NCBI GenBank assembly: GCA_021325095.1 | Contig: JAJPHV010000115.1 | Span: 33,050-97,049, forward strand | Direction of reading: 5' to 3' | Origin: Chloroflexota bacterium | GTDB lineage: Bacteria > Chloroflexota > Anaerolineae > Aggregatilineales > UBA2796 | Length of the DNA stretch: 64,000 nt | Part shown: piece by piece, positions 10,033 to 18,690 of the stretch | Layout of the letters: every line of letters starts with the position of its first letter | Position numbering within the stretch: the first letter of the stretch is position 1 | Made by a program: the position numbers and the translations under genes | The notes under the pieces: model-generated | Seen by the model: the letters and a program-made list of their open reading frames with translations, nothing else | Told to the model about the DNA's origin: nothing | Databases searched by the model: none

Positions 10033-10074
10033 CGCCGGCATTCACCGATAAGCCGTAAGCACACGAGGGTGGGC

Positions 10075-10332
10075 ATGAGCGATAAGAATTCCGCAACCAT
10101 CAGCCCCGATTTCCTGGAAATCCTGCGCTGCCCGGTTGCCGTGCACTATAAGGATAAGGGTGACGATCCGGGACGGCTGCGCCTGGTGCACAACGGGATG
10201 TGGCTGGTCTGCGACGACTCCGGGTACAAATACCCGATTGTGGATGGCATTCCGCGAATGCTGGTCGAAATTGGCGAAAAGTATAAAGACACGCCCGAAG
10301 CCGATCTGCCTGTCCCGCCGCCAGAAGATTAA
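10075..10332 (+). CDS. Trm112-like / UPF0434 small protein
   Basis: An 85-residue protein of the Trm112p family: LEILRCPV near the N-terminus, a central VCDDSGYKYPI strand and the hallmark DGIPRML. In eukaryotes and archaea, Trm112 activates RNA and protein methyltransferases; bacterial homologues are small stand-alone proteins of uncertain role. Only two of the four cysteines of the typical CPxC...C..C pattern remain, so zinc binding is doubtful. The start was chosen from the promoter at 10004-10032 and the GAGGGTGGG just upstream of the ATG; the frame is open further upstream but that part holds the repeat and promoter. Confidence 0.85.
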   Translation: MSDKNSATISPDFLEILRCPVAVHYKDKGDDPGRLRLVHNGMWLVCDDSGYKYPIVDGIPRMLVEIGEKYKDTPEADLPVPPPED

Positions 10333-10364
10333 GCCGCACAGCATGAGTTAGATGGGCTGGCGCG

Positions 10365-11372
10365 ATGCGGCAAGGGTGGGCCAGGGGAACGAAACTGGCG
10401 GCGCTGGGGCTGGTCGTCCTCACCGCCGCTTGTGGGGCCGTAGCCGAACCGGTGCTGCCCACGCTGCGGCCTACCTTCACCCCCTCGCTGGAACCGAGTG
10501 CCACGCCGACGCGCATTTTCAATGCCACGCCGACGCCAACCCGCGCCCAGGCCCCGACCACATCAACGGCTGGCCCTTCGCCAACGCCGCTGATGGGGCC
10601 GATTCCGACGCAGCCGCCTTTCACCATAACCGCGACACAGGGCGTGGTGGTGGGTAACTTGCAGATCGAATACTTCACGACCAGCGCGTCGTCGCTCAGA
10701 CCGGGCGACAAGTTAACCCTGTTCTGGTCAACCAAAGGGGTGGACAAGGCCACCATCTACCGTCTGGATGCCAAAGGCAAGCGCGGGCAGTTGTGGAATG
10801 TCAACCGCGCGGGGTCGCTGGAAGTGGCGACGAAACCCGATGACCGCGACGTGGTGCAGTTCTTGCTGACCATCGGCGATGCCACCAACCACCTCGACCA
10901 GACGCTGGCCGTGCCGCTGAGTTGTTCCGAACCCTGGTTTTTTGAACCGCAGCCCAGCCAGTGTGCGCCCTCGCCTGCCATCATCAGCGCCGAGGTCGAG
11001 CAGACCTTCGAGCGCGGTCTGATGATCTGGGTGCAGGCGCAGACCCGCGTCTACGTGCTCTTCAACGACAACCAGAAACCGCTGTGGGCCTACTACCCGG
11101 ACGAATTCAAAGACGGCCAGCCAGAAAGCGATCCGTCGCTCTCGCCGCCCTCCGGCCTGTCCCAGCCGATCCGGGGCTTCGGCCTGGTGTGGCGAACGCG
11201 CGAGCGAGTGCGGGAAAGGCTGGGTTGGGCGACCAGCGCCGAGTTCCCCTTTGATGGGATGTTGCAGGGTGACGCCACGCTTGAAAGTGGCGTGATGTAT
11301 CTTCGCGCCAAAAACGGTAATATCCTCGAACTATCGGACAAGGGCGCAAGCTGGAAATTGATCACACCGTGA
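10365..11372 (+). CDS. Secreted lipoprotein of unknown function
   Basis: A 335-residue protein with a lipoprotein signal: basic N-terminus, hydrophobic stretch and lipobox LTAAC with acylation at C23. A Pro/Thr-rich spacer to about residue 85 is followed by an immunoglobulin-like region (SSLRPGDKLTLFWSTKG) and a C-terminal domain containing FERGLMIW and ERLGWATSAEF motifs of the kind seen in other secreted Chloroflexota proteins. Two cysteines (SCSEPW and QCAPS) could pair outside the cell. It starts 32 bp after the Trm112-like gene and 35 bp before the M50 protease, so the three may be cotranscribed. Function not recognised. Confidence 0.75.
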   Translation: MRQGWARGTKLAALGLVVLTAACGAVAEPVLPTLRPTFTPSLEPSATPTRIFNATPTPTRAQAPTTSTAGPSPTPLMGPIPTQPPFTITATQGVVVGNLQIEYFTTSASSLRPGDKLTLFWSTKGVDKATIYRLDAKGKRGQLWNVNRAGSLEVATKPDDRDVVQFLLTIGDATNHLDQTLAVPLSCSEPWFFEPQPSQCAPSPAIISAEVEQTFERGLMIWVQAQTRVYVLFNDNQKPLWAYYPDEFKDGQPESDPSLSPPSGLSQPIRGFGLVWRTRERVRERLGWATSAEFPFDGMLQGDATLESGVMYLRAKNGNILELSDKGASWKLITP

Positions 11373-11407
11373 AGCCCAACCACTTTCATCATAAGGGATA
11401 GTGCTGT

Positions 11408-12595
11408 ATGTTGAATGAACCGAGCGCCGGGAGCGATATACCTGCGCTGCCCGCCACCGCGCCTGCCAGCGACCTTCGTTCCCGGCTGCGTGCTGCCGTT
11501 GACGAGGTTTTCTTCGTCGAAACCGAAGTTGATACCCTGCCTGCGCCGCTCACCGCCAGTTACACCGGGCGGCTGCTGATCGACAGCGAGACAGCTTATG
11601 CAAGGCTGGATGACCTGTTCAGGCCACTCGATCACGTCCCGATCTTCATGACCGAAGGGCAGCGCCAGGTGATCCGCGCCGTGAAAGGGCGGGTGCGGCC
11701 ACAGCCGCGCCCCTGGTGGCCCAACGCCGTCCTGTTTATCCTGACAGTGCTATCGCTGCTCTACACGGGCGCGACGGGCGAAATGCAGCGCGCCGATCTG
11801 CCATCGCCGCTCGATCTGCTGCGCGGTTGGCCGTATGCTCTGTCCTTGCTGCTTATCCTGGGCACGCACGAACTCGGTCACTATTTTGCGGCGCGCCGTC
11901 ACAATGTGGCCGTCACGCTGCCGTACTTTATCCCATTGCCCATCCCCGGCTCGTTTGGTACGATGGGCGCGTTCATCCAACTGCGCGAACCGATGCGCAA
12001 CCGCCGCGTGCTGCTGGATGTGGGTGCGGCTGGGCCGCTGGCTGGGTTTATCGTCGCCATCCCTATCCTGTTGATCGGCCTCAAAACGTCACCGGTCATG
12101 CCTGTGCCATTCCTTGACCTCTTCACACTCAAAGCCCAGCAGACCGCCTACGTGCTCGAAGGCAACTCTTTGCTGTACGCGGGCGCGAAAATCCTGGTTT
12201 TCGGCCACTTCTTGCCGGATGGAATGCGCGACGTGTTCATCAATCAGGTGGCTCAGGCAGGCTGGACGGGCCTGCTGGTCACAGCGCTGAATCTGATCCC
12301 CATCGGGCAACTTGACGGCGGGCATACGCTCTATTCGCTGATCGGGGACCGGGCACGCGGCCTGTTTCTGCCGTTCATAGCGCTCCTGGCGGTGCTGTCC
12401 ATCACGGTGTATCAGGGCTGGTTCTTATGGCTGGCGCTGTTGTTTTTCCTGGGCCGCGTCTACGCCACCCCGCTGGACATGATCACGCCGCTCGACCCGC
12501 GCCGCCGCGCGCTGGCGATTGCCACGCTGATCATCGCCGTCCTGGTCTTTGTGCCCATTCCCCTGCAAGTAGTGACCATTGGTTTCGCGCGATAA
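11408..12595 (+). CDS. Site-2-protease-type M50 membrane metalloprotease
   Basis: A 395-residue integral membrane protein. HELGH at 154-158 supplies two zinc ligands and the catalytic glutamate (E155). The third ligand comes from the GQLDGGHTLYSL motif in a later helix. PLPIPGSFGTMGAFIQL and GPLAGF are conserved in the plant EGY/bacterial SREBP-cleavage family. A soluble N-terminal region of about 100 residues precedes the membrane core. It would cleave transmembrane substrates in regulated intramembrane proteolysis; its substrate is unknown. An AAGGGA site lies upstream of the ATG. The next gene begins 18 bp downstream, suggesting an operon with the lytic transglycosylase. Confidence 0.9.
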   Translation: MLNEPSAGSDIPALPATAPASDLRSRLRAAVDEVFFVETEVDTLPAPLTASYTGRLLIDSETAYARLDDLFRPLDHVPIFMTEGQRQVIRAVKGRVRPQPRPWWPNAVLFILTVLSLLYTGATGEMQRADLPSPLDLLRGWPYALSLLLILGTHELGHYFAARRHNVAVTLPYFIPLPIPGSFGTMGAFIQLREPMRNRRVLLDVGAAGPLAGFIVAIPILLIGLKTSPVMPVPFLDLFTLKAQQTAYVLEGNSLLYAGAKILVFGHFLPDGMRDVFINQVAQAGWTGLLVTALNLIPIGQLDGGHTLYSLIGDRARGLFLPFIALLAVLSITVYQGWFLWLALLFFLGRVYATPLDMITPLDPRRRALAIATLIIAVLVFVPIPLQVVTIGFAR

Positions 12596-12613
12596 GCAGG
12601 TTGCGCAGGTTCG

Positions 12614-13750
12614 ATGAGCGACAGCGAACCCAAACCCTCGCAGCGCAAACGCGCGCCCGACGCTGACGAAAGCCAGGCCAGCGACCAGCCGAAGCCGCCG
12701 CGCCGTCGTAAAGCGCAGGAGGCAGATACACCACAATCGGCTGCGCCGCGCAGCTCACGCCGCCGTGCGCCGCAGCCCACCGAGGCCGAGAAAGCTGCGG
12801 AAGAAGCGAAGCCTCGCCCGAAACGCAGGTCGGCAGTGCCAAAAGCTGCTGAAGCAGAAAAGGCCAAACCCCCGCGCCGGGCTGCCGATCAAGCTGGCAA
12901 GGGTCGGGAGAAGTCCGCCAGGGTGGCAAAGAGCCTCCCCAAAGGCCGCAGCGCGCGCGCGATCTGGGCGGCACGGCTGATCATTCGTTATTCGCCTGTG
13001 TGGGGGCTGTTCCTTGTCCTGCTGATCCTTTTTATCCGGGTGCGTTTTCCGCCGCCCAACACGATGATTGCACCCCTGTTTACGCCAGAAGTGCAGCATT
13101 GGGCGCCGCAGATCATGCGCTGGGCGCAAGAGTACGATGTCAATGCCAACCTGATCGCCACCCTCATACAGATCGAGTCGTGCGGGCTGCCCGGCGCGTC
13201 CAGCGGGGCCGGAGCACAGGGCCTGTTCCAGGTGATGCCCGCCAACTTCGACGACGACGAACAGGTGCGCATGACCGACCCGGAGACCAACGCGAAAGCC
13301 GGAATCCGTGTCATTCGGGATTGTCTGCGCTTCGCCGGGGGCGACGTGGGGCTGGCGATGGCCTGCTATAATGGCGGCCCGCGTCTGATCAATATCTCGC
13401 CGCTTGACTGGCCCACCGAAACGCAGCATTATTACACCTGGGGCAGCGGCATCTACAACGATGCGATCCGCAATGCCAGCCAGAGTGATACGCTGAATGC
13501 CTGGTTGGCGGCGGGCGGAATCGGGCTGTGCCAGAGGGCCGCGTCTGCGCTCGGCCTGACCACAGGCGCTACCCTCAGCACATCGGCCACCAACCCAACG
13601 ATCACGTTCACGCCCAGCCCGGTGTTGCCCACACTGGCCGTCGTCGAGCCGGGAGAGACACAGATCGCGCCTGTGCCCGGCAGCCTGCCCACCTTCGCCA
13701 TGCCGACCAGCACGACGGATGCCAGGCTGGCTCTGACGCCCTCGCCGTGA
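12614..13750 (+). CDS. Membrane-anchored lytic transglycosylase (SLT domain)
   Basis: A 378-residue protein. A strongly basic, Arg/Lys/Pro/Ala-rich cytosolic region fills the first ~115 residues, followed by one membrane helix (VWGLFLVLLILFIRV). An SLT domain at about 155-290 has IQIESCG with catalytic E188, then GAQGLFQVMP and the CYNGGP motif. A Thr/Pro-rich tail ends the protein. It would cleave the MurNAc-GlcNAc bond of peptidoglycan outside the membrane. The long basic cytosolic tail is unusual for the family and may bind nucleic acid or acidic partners. Nine bases separate it from the following glycosyltransferase gene. Confidence 0.9.
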   Translation: MSDSEPKPSQRKRAPDADESQASDQPKPPRRRKAQEADTPQSAAPRSSRRRAPQPTEAEKAAEEAKPRPKRRSAVPKAAEAEKAKPPRRAADQAGKGREKSARVAKSLPKGRSARAIWAARLIIRYSPVWGLFLVLLILFIRVRFPPPNTMIAPLFTPEVQHWAPQIMRWAQEYDVNANLIATLIQIESCGLPGASSGAGAQGLFQVMPANFDDDEQVRMTDPETNAKAGIRVIRDCLRFAGGDVGLAMACYNGGPRLINISPLDWPTETQHYYTWGSGIYNDAIRNASQSDTLNAWLAAGGIGLCQRAASALGLTTGATLSTSATNPTITFTPSPVLPTLAVVEPGETQIAPVPGSLPTFAMPTSTTDARLALTPSP

Positions 13751-13759
13751 GAATCAGCG

Positions 13760-15775
13760 ATGCACGAGAATGAACTGACCGCAACCTCCGCTCTGGCCGC
13801 CGCAGACAGAGGTAACGCGCAAACAGCCACATTGTGGAGCCTTGTCGCACACAAAAGCATGCGTTGGCGCTTGATCTTTGCTGTTCTGCTGGTCGCAGGC
13901 TTTATCCTGGCAGCGAGCGGCTACCGGCATGGCTTACCTTATATCGATTTCCCGGATGAAATGACCATCTGGACGATGGGCCGGGCCTACGTTGACCCAT
14001 CGTGGACGATGTTCCAGCCCGAATATCCGCCGGGCTTGCTGATCGTGTCCTCCACCATCCAGCGGTTGCAAATGGCCCTGGGCGATCTCTATCTCAACCC
14101 GGCGGGAACTATCGAAGCCATGCGCTTCCTGTCTGTGCTGGCCTTTACGGTCACGCTGGCGTTGGTCATGCGCCTGGCCCATCGCTTGGCTGGGCCGCTG
14201 GCCGGAACGGTTGCCGGGCTGTGCTGGCTGCTGCTCCCGCTGGCAAACAATCAGGCCAAAGTTGCCACCATTGACTCCTGGCTGTGTATGTGGTTCATCG
14301 CCAGCGTCGCCGCCGGGACGGAGGGCTACCGCCGCCAGTCGATCCGCTGGATGACCCTGAGCCTGGCGCTGGCAATCGTGGCGACACTGTTCAAGTACCA
14401 GGGCGCGGCGGCGCTCGGCATGGCCGGGCTTGCCGCGTTGTCGCTCTGGAAGTCGGATCGGCAGCGGATGCTGATTGTCATCGTGGCCTACCTGCTGGTT
14501 GTCGCTGCGTTCAGCTACTGGGTGGTCTTCATCCATCGCGCGCTGGAAGGGGGGCTGTATCTGCCCGGCACGACCACCTCTCGCCCGACACTTGGCACCA
14601 TTGCCATCAATGTCCTGTACCAGCTTACCGACATCGGCCCGGTGCTGCTTTTTGGCGGGCTGGCGGTCATTGGGCTGCTTCTGTCGTTCCTCCTCTCATC
14701 GGCTCGCCAGCGCTTGCACGGCCAGATGGGCCTGTTCAGCTTTCCCATCATGATCGTCGTGTTTGATACGATCCTGTCCTTCAACGGGGCGCGCCTGTTC
14801 AACCGGCAATATCTGGCCGCCATGACCCTCCTGGCGATCCTGGCGGGGATCGCGGTTGCCCTCCTCAGGCAAATCGCCGACGCTGCGGCGCGCCGGGTCG
14901 GCCAACCGGGAGTGGCGCTTGTCACGAAGGCTTTGCTAATTGGCCTGATCGGCGTGCCGCTGGCAAGTATGGCCTCGGAAAGTCGCGCCATTGCGCTTGA
15001 CCTCTCGCGCCCGGATCGCCGCGCACTGTTCGCGGAATGGGCGCGCACGACGGCTACAGACGGGCCAATGCTTATCACCGACCCGACCACCGCCGCCGCC
15101 GTACAGACGTTGTACGGCTACCGGGGCCGCCCTATCGAGACGCCCTACAACGAGGGAACGTCCGTTTACCCTTCTGAAAGCGACGTGACACAGGCGCTGG
15201 TGGATGCCAAAAACATCCGCTATATTGTTGCCAGCCCGCATTTCAAGGGCGAACGGCTGACTGCGCCGCTTACCCGGCTCATCGCATTCGACACGGACGA
15301 CAACCTGCGTGGCAGCACGTGGGCAGCTTACTATGTTGGTGCGTTGCCGACGCTGCCGCCGGAGCGGTGGATCACCTTCGGCGATCAAATCCAGGTGCGC
15401 GGCTTCAGCATCTCCACGCCAACGGCCTGCCCCGGCGCTCCGTTGGAGACGCAACTGTTGTGGGGTGCTGTCCAACACCCCGCCAATTATTACGCGATGT
15501 ACTTCCATCTGTTCAGCGAGAAAACCGGAGAGATCGGCACAGAGATCAATGGCAAGCCACCGGTTAGCGAAGAACGCCCCACCATAAGCTGGACAACGCC
15601 CGGCGAACTGCTGGTCGGCCCGCGCACGCGCTGGTCGCTGCCCGCCGATCTGCCGCCGGGCGACTATCAATTGTGGCTTGGCGTGTACGAGCCGACGGGC
15701 GGCACGCGCCTGACGCTGCCGGATGGCAACGATCATGACGTGCTGGCGAAGATCAGCATTAGTCCTTGTCCCTGA
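13760..15775 (+). CDS. GT39-like polytopic membrane glycosyltransferase
   Basis: A 671-residue protein with a hydrophobic core of about ten helices and a soluble C-terminal beta-rich domain. IDFPDEMTIW near residue 60 resembles the acidic D-E motif in the first loop of dolichyl-phosphate-mannose/ArnT-type (GT39/GT83) transferases, which use a polyprenyl-phosphate sugar on the outer face. The C-terminal ~150 residues carry GVYEPTGGTRL, a motif that recurs in the other GT39-like genes here (15836, 47104). The acceptor (protein, lipid or polysaccharide) is unknown. It closes a run of closely spaced genes that begins with the M50 protease. Confidence 0.78.
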   Translation: MHENELTATSALAAADRGNAQTATLWSLVAHKSMRWRLIFAVLLVAGFILAASGYRHGLPYIDFPDEMTIWTMGRAYVDPSWTMFQPEYPPGLLIVSSTIQRLQMALGDLYLNPAGTIEAMRFLSVLAFTVTLALVMRLAHRLAGPLAGTVAGLCWLLLPLANNQAKVATIDSWLCMWFIASVAAGTEGYRRQSIRWMTLSLALAIVATLFKYQGAAALGMAGLAALSLWKSDRQRMLIVIVAYLLVVAAFSYWVVFIHRALEGGLYLPGTTTSRPTLGTIAINVLYQLTDIGPVLLFGGLAVIGLLLSFLLSSARQRLHGQMGLFSFPIMIVVFDTILSFNGARLFNRQYLAAMTLLAILAGIAVALLRQIADAAARRVGQPGVALVTKALLIGLIGVPLASMASESRAIALDLSRPDRRALFAEWARTTATDGPMLITDPTTAAAVQTLYGYRGRPIETPYNEGTSVYPSESDVTQALVDAKNIRYIVASPHFKGERLTAPLTRLIAFDTDDNLRGSTWAAYYVGALPTLPPERWITFGDQIQVRGFSISTPTACPGAPLETQLLWGAVQHPANYYAMYFHLFSEKTGEIGTEINGKPPVSEERPTISWTTPGELLVGPRTRWSLPADLPPGDYQLWLGVYEPTGGTRLTLPDGNDHDVLAKISISPCP

Positions 15776-15835
15776 TAGCCTGAAGTCCAGTTCCCTGCTC
15801 AAAAGATGACAGGGACAAGGTGCTTGAGCAGATCA

Positions 15836-17827
15836 TCAGCCACGTATGGTGATGTCGATTACGAAAGAGTCTTTCCCGTTCTCATCGGTCAGGCGCTGTC
15901 CCGTGAGGTAATCGTAAAGGCCGATAGCAAGCTGGTATTTACCAGGAACAGCGCTCGCTGGAATGGTCAAAGCGATGTCGCGTCCAATGAACAATTCGTC
16001 CGGATCATCCCAGGTGAGCGTCGGACGGTCAACAGAGACGGGCGGCCCGTCATCTTGGGCCAGCAGCTTCGGCGCATCAGATGGCATCAGGTGAACAAAC
16101 ACCGAGTAATTTGTCTTGGGCTTTCCCTGGATACGCCAGTAAGGGCGCAGCCTGAGCGTTTCCCCGGATTTCAGTTCCGTGCCGCTGGCTATGTCATAGC
16201 CGACCAGTGAAATCTGGTTGCCGTAATTGAAACGGACGGGGATTTGGGGGGGCAACATTCGGTAAAAATAAACTGTTTGCCCACGATAGCCAGGTCGAAG
16301 CGGAATCTTTTTGATCAAGGTCAGTTGATCGATGAATGCCCTGTCTTCTGGACGATTGTAGAAAGTCCGCCAGTCCTCTTCCCCCATCATAAAGTAAGTG
16401 ATACCTCGTTTAGCATAGTCAGCAGGACTTCCGCTGTGTTGAGGCTCTAACCACCACTGGAATGACTTGGGGCCGAAATAACCACTCCAATCGCGGTTCC
16501 AGACGTGATGCAGATAGCCGTAGGTCGTTGTGAGGAAAAGCCCGTCCGCCGGGAGGCTGCTGTTAGCCCAATCCCAGACAACGGTGTGGATGTCGGTCTG
16601 CTCATAGGCACGTATCAAATCGAGATCGCCAGCCAGCGCCGGGCCACCGACGCCAAGCGTCAGCGCTCCCACCATCGCCAATGTGCCGAAACGTATGCGG
16701 CCACCTGAGATTCTCACGTGATCGCGCAGGTAGCATTGTACTGTCCAGATAATCTGTGCCAGCGCTGCCGACCAGAGCACGATCAGCGCGACAGTGGTTG
16801 GCAGCGCGTGACGAATTTTCCCTACCGAGATATGGGTATAGGTAGCGGTCATCATGATTCCGAACACGCCGCTCAGGAGCAGAATGCCCACCCATGTCAG
16901 GTTGATCGTGCGCCAGCCCCGGCGGCGGCTGTATAGGTAAGCCACAGTACCTGCGGCGAGCGCGAAGGCGAATAGGGCCATGCCGATGGGCAAAATGGCG
17001 AAAGACCAGTTGTTCAGGTTGCGTTCCGGGTCCAGCGCTAGCCGGAAACTATCCGGGCCACGAAATGTCTCAATCTCGCGGGTGGGTGTATCAAGCGCGC
17101 CGTAACCCAGGATAATGAGTGCGGCGGCGGCGGCTACCAACCCTTGTGCAAACAACGGCAGGATCGCCCGTCGCCAATGTCGCCGTATCAGCAACCACAA
17201 CCCAACCATGCCCCAGGGAACGAGCGCGCCGATGGGAGAGTATTTCAGGTAGATGACCAACAAACCGGCCAGTAGACTCCCAAATAGCCAGCGGAAGGAC
17301 TGTCTGCGCCAGGCGATCAGCGCGAACAACATAGCAGTGGCAGTGCCGAAATAGACAAACGGGTCAGGCAGGGCGAGGCTGTTGTTGTTAACGATAATGG
17401 GAATCAGCCCCCACACCAACCCGGCGAAAAATCCTGCCAGCGGCCCGGCCAGTTGCCGGCCACACGCGATCAGGATGGCGGTAGTGAGAATGCCCGTCCA
17501 TGCCGCCGCCAGCCGCAGCAGATACCAGTAATCGGGCGGCAGGGTCCACGGACGCGGGTTGAGCGCTTCGGTGACCATCTGAATACCCACGTTGATCGCG
17601 GGGTACGCGGGCGGATACGTTCCGTAGCGCCACCACACAAATTGATCGTTGGTGATCCCGCGCCAGTTGCGGGCCAGCAGATAATAGACTGGCTCATCGC
17701 CGTGATCGATGAATGGCAAGTAGCGGTCAAAAGTCAACAGGCGGACAGCCGCAGACACGAGGATCAGTCCTGTCATGGCAAACAGGATCAACTTACGCTC
17801 GACTGACCGGTCCTGCTTTGTGCGCAT
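15836..17827 (-). CDS. GT39-like polytopic membrane glycosyltransferase
   Basis: About 663 residues. The first periplasmic-type loop has IDHGDEPVYYLLARNW, the acidic motif expected for polyprenyl-phosphate-dependent GT39-like enzymes. Around ten further hydrophobic helices follow, then a C-terminal soluble domain with GLYDYLTGQRL, equivalent to the domain in the convergent gene at 13760. I chose ATG 17827. A TTG at 17869 is also in frame but lies almost at the -10-like TACAAT on this strand, leaving too little leader. It is convergent with the gene at 13760 and separated from it by 60 bp, so the pair look like paralogues. Confidence 0.77.
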   Translation of the reverse strand: MRTKQDRSVERKLILFAMTGLILVSAAVRLLTFDRYLPFIDHGDEPVYYLLARNWRGITNDQFVWWRYGTYPPAYPAINVGIQMVTEALNPRPWTLPPDYWYLLRLAAAWTGILTTAILIACGRQLAGPLAGFFAGLVWGLIPIIVNNNSLALPDPFVYFGTATAMLFALIAWRRQSFRWLFGSLLAGLLVIYLKYSPIGALVPWGMVGLWLLIRRHWRRAILPLFAQGLVAAAAALIILGYGALDTPTREIETFRGPDSFRLALDPERNLNNWSFAILPIGMALFAFALAAGTVAYLYSRRRGWRTINLTWVGILLLSGVFGIMMTATYTHISVGKIRHALPTTVALIVLWSAALAQIIWTVQCYLRDHVRISGGRIRFGTLAMVGALTLGVGGPALAGDLDLIRAYEQTDIHTVVWDWANSSLPADGLFLTTTYGYLHHVWNRDWSGYFGPKSFQWWLEPQHSGSPADYAKRGITYFMMGEEDWRTFYNRPEDRAFIDQLTLIKKIPLRPGYRGQTVYFYRMLPPQIPVRFNYGNQISLVGYDIASGTELKSGETLRLRPYWRIQGKPKTNYSVFVHLMPSDAPKLLAQDDGPPVSVDRPTLTWDDPDELFIGRDIALTIPASAVPGKYQLAIGLYDYLTGQRLTDENGKDSFVIDITIRG

Positions 17828-17949
17828 CAGGTTCCGCAACGATTCCAAGACTGTTCCCTGTTCTGGCAACTAAACGCGCCAGATTGTACCACCATGCCGT
17901 AATATCTGAAGCGGCATCCAACTCTGTTCTGTGCAATTCCGACGAACCA

Positions 17950-18690
17950 CTAGCCTGGCTTCGTGCCCCAGTGAATGGCTATCGTGTTGAACATGAAGCG
18001 CCGGTAGCCCACCTCCACGAACCCGGCCCCGCACATCAGGTCGGCCAGCGCGTCGGGCGTCTTGAAGCCCACCGTTGAGTTCGGCAGGTACGTGTAGGCA
18101 TCCCTGTGCCCGGTCAGCAGCGTGCCGATCAGCGGAATGACGCGCGTCAGGTAGAACAGGAGAAACGGGCGCAGCACGTTATCGGGCGGCGGCGTCGTAT
18201 CCAGGCAGACGACATGGCCGCGCGGTTTGAGCACGCGCCACTGTTCGGCAAACGCCCGCCCGATGTCGATCACGTTGCGCACCAGAAAGCCGTGTGTCAC
18301 GGCGTCGAAGCTGCTGTCCGCAAAAGGCAGATTGAGCGCGTCGGCAGCGACCCAACGTACCCGTTCGCCATTCGGGCGGCGCTGGCCCACCGTCATCATG
18401 GTCGGCACGAAATCGGCTCCGACGGCGGTCACGCCCTCCACCTGCGCCAGCGCCTCGAAGGCCAGGTCGCCCGTCCCGGTGGCAATGTCCAGCATCCGCC
18501 CGCCTCTGGGGATGGCGGCTTTGCGGATGGCATAGCGCCGCCACTGGCGATCCATGCCGCCCGTCATGATGCGATTCATCAGGTCGTAGCGCGGCGCGAT
18601 CCGGCTGAATACGTCACGCACAGCAGCGGCGCGCTCCGCGCCGGTCAGTTTCTCCACACTTCCACGGGCTGCCTTTCTAGGATGGGTCAC
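17950..18690 (-). CDS. ubiE: Demethylmenaquinone methyltransferase / UbiE-type methyltransferase
   Basis: A 246-residue SAM-dependent methyltransferase. VFSRIAPRYDLMNRIMTGG is the UbiE signature region, DIATGTGDLAFEAL the SAM-binding motif I, and DSSFDAVTHGFLVRNV the motif around the active site. It would C-methylate demethylmenaquinone in the last step of menaquinone synthesis. The GTG start overlaps the TGA of the upstream hydrolase-ligase gene (GTGA), so the two are translationally coupled. No other menaquinone gene is in the window, so the coupling with an acyl-CoA ligase is a curiosity rather than a pathway cluster. Confidence 0.88.
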   Translation of the reverse strand: MTHPRKAARGSVEKLTGAERAAAVRDVFSRIAPRYDLMNRIMTGGMDRQWRRYAIRKAAIPRGGRMLDIATGTGDLAFEALAQVEGVTAVGADFVPTMMTVGQRRPNGERVRWVAADALNLPFADSSFDAVTHGFLVRNVIDIGRAFAEQWRVLKPRGHVVCLDTTPPPDNVLRPFLLFYLTRVIPLIGTLLTGHRDAYTYLPNSTVGFKTPDALADLMCGAGFVEVGYRRFMFNTIAIHWGTKPG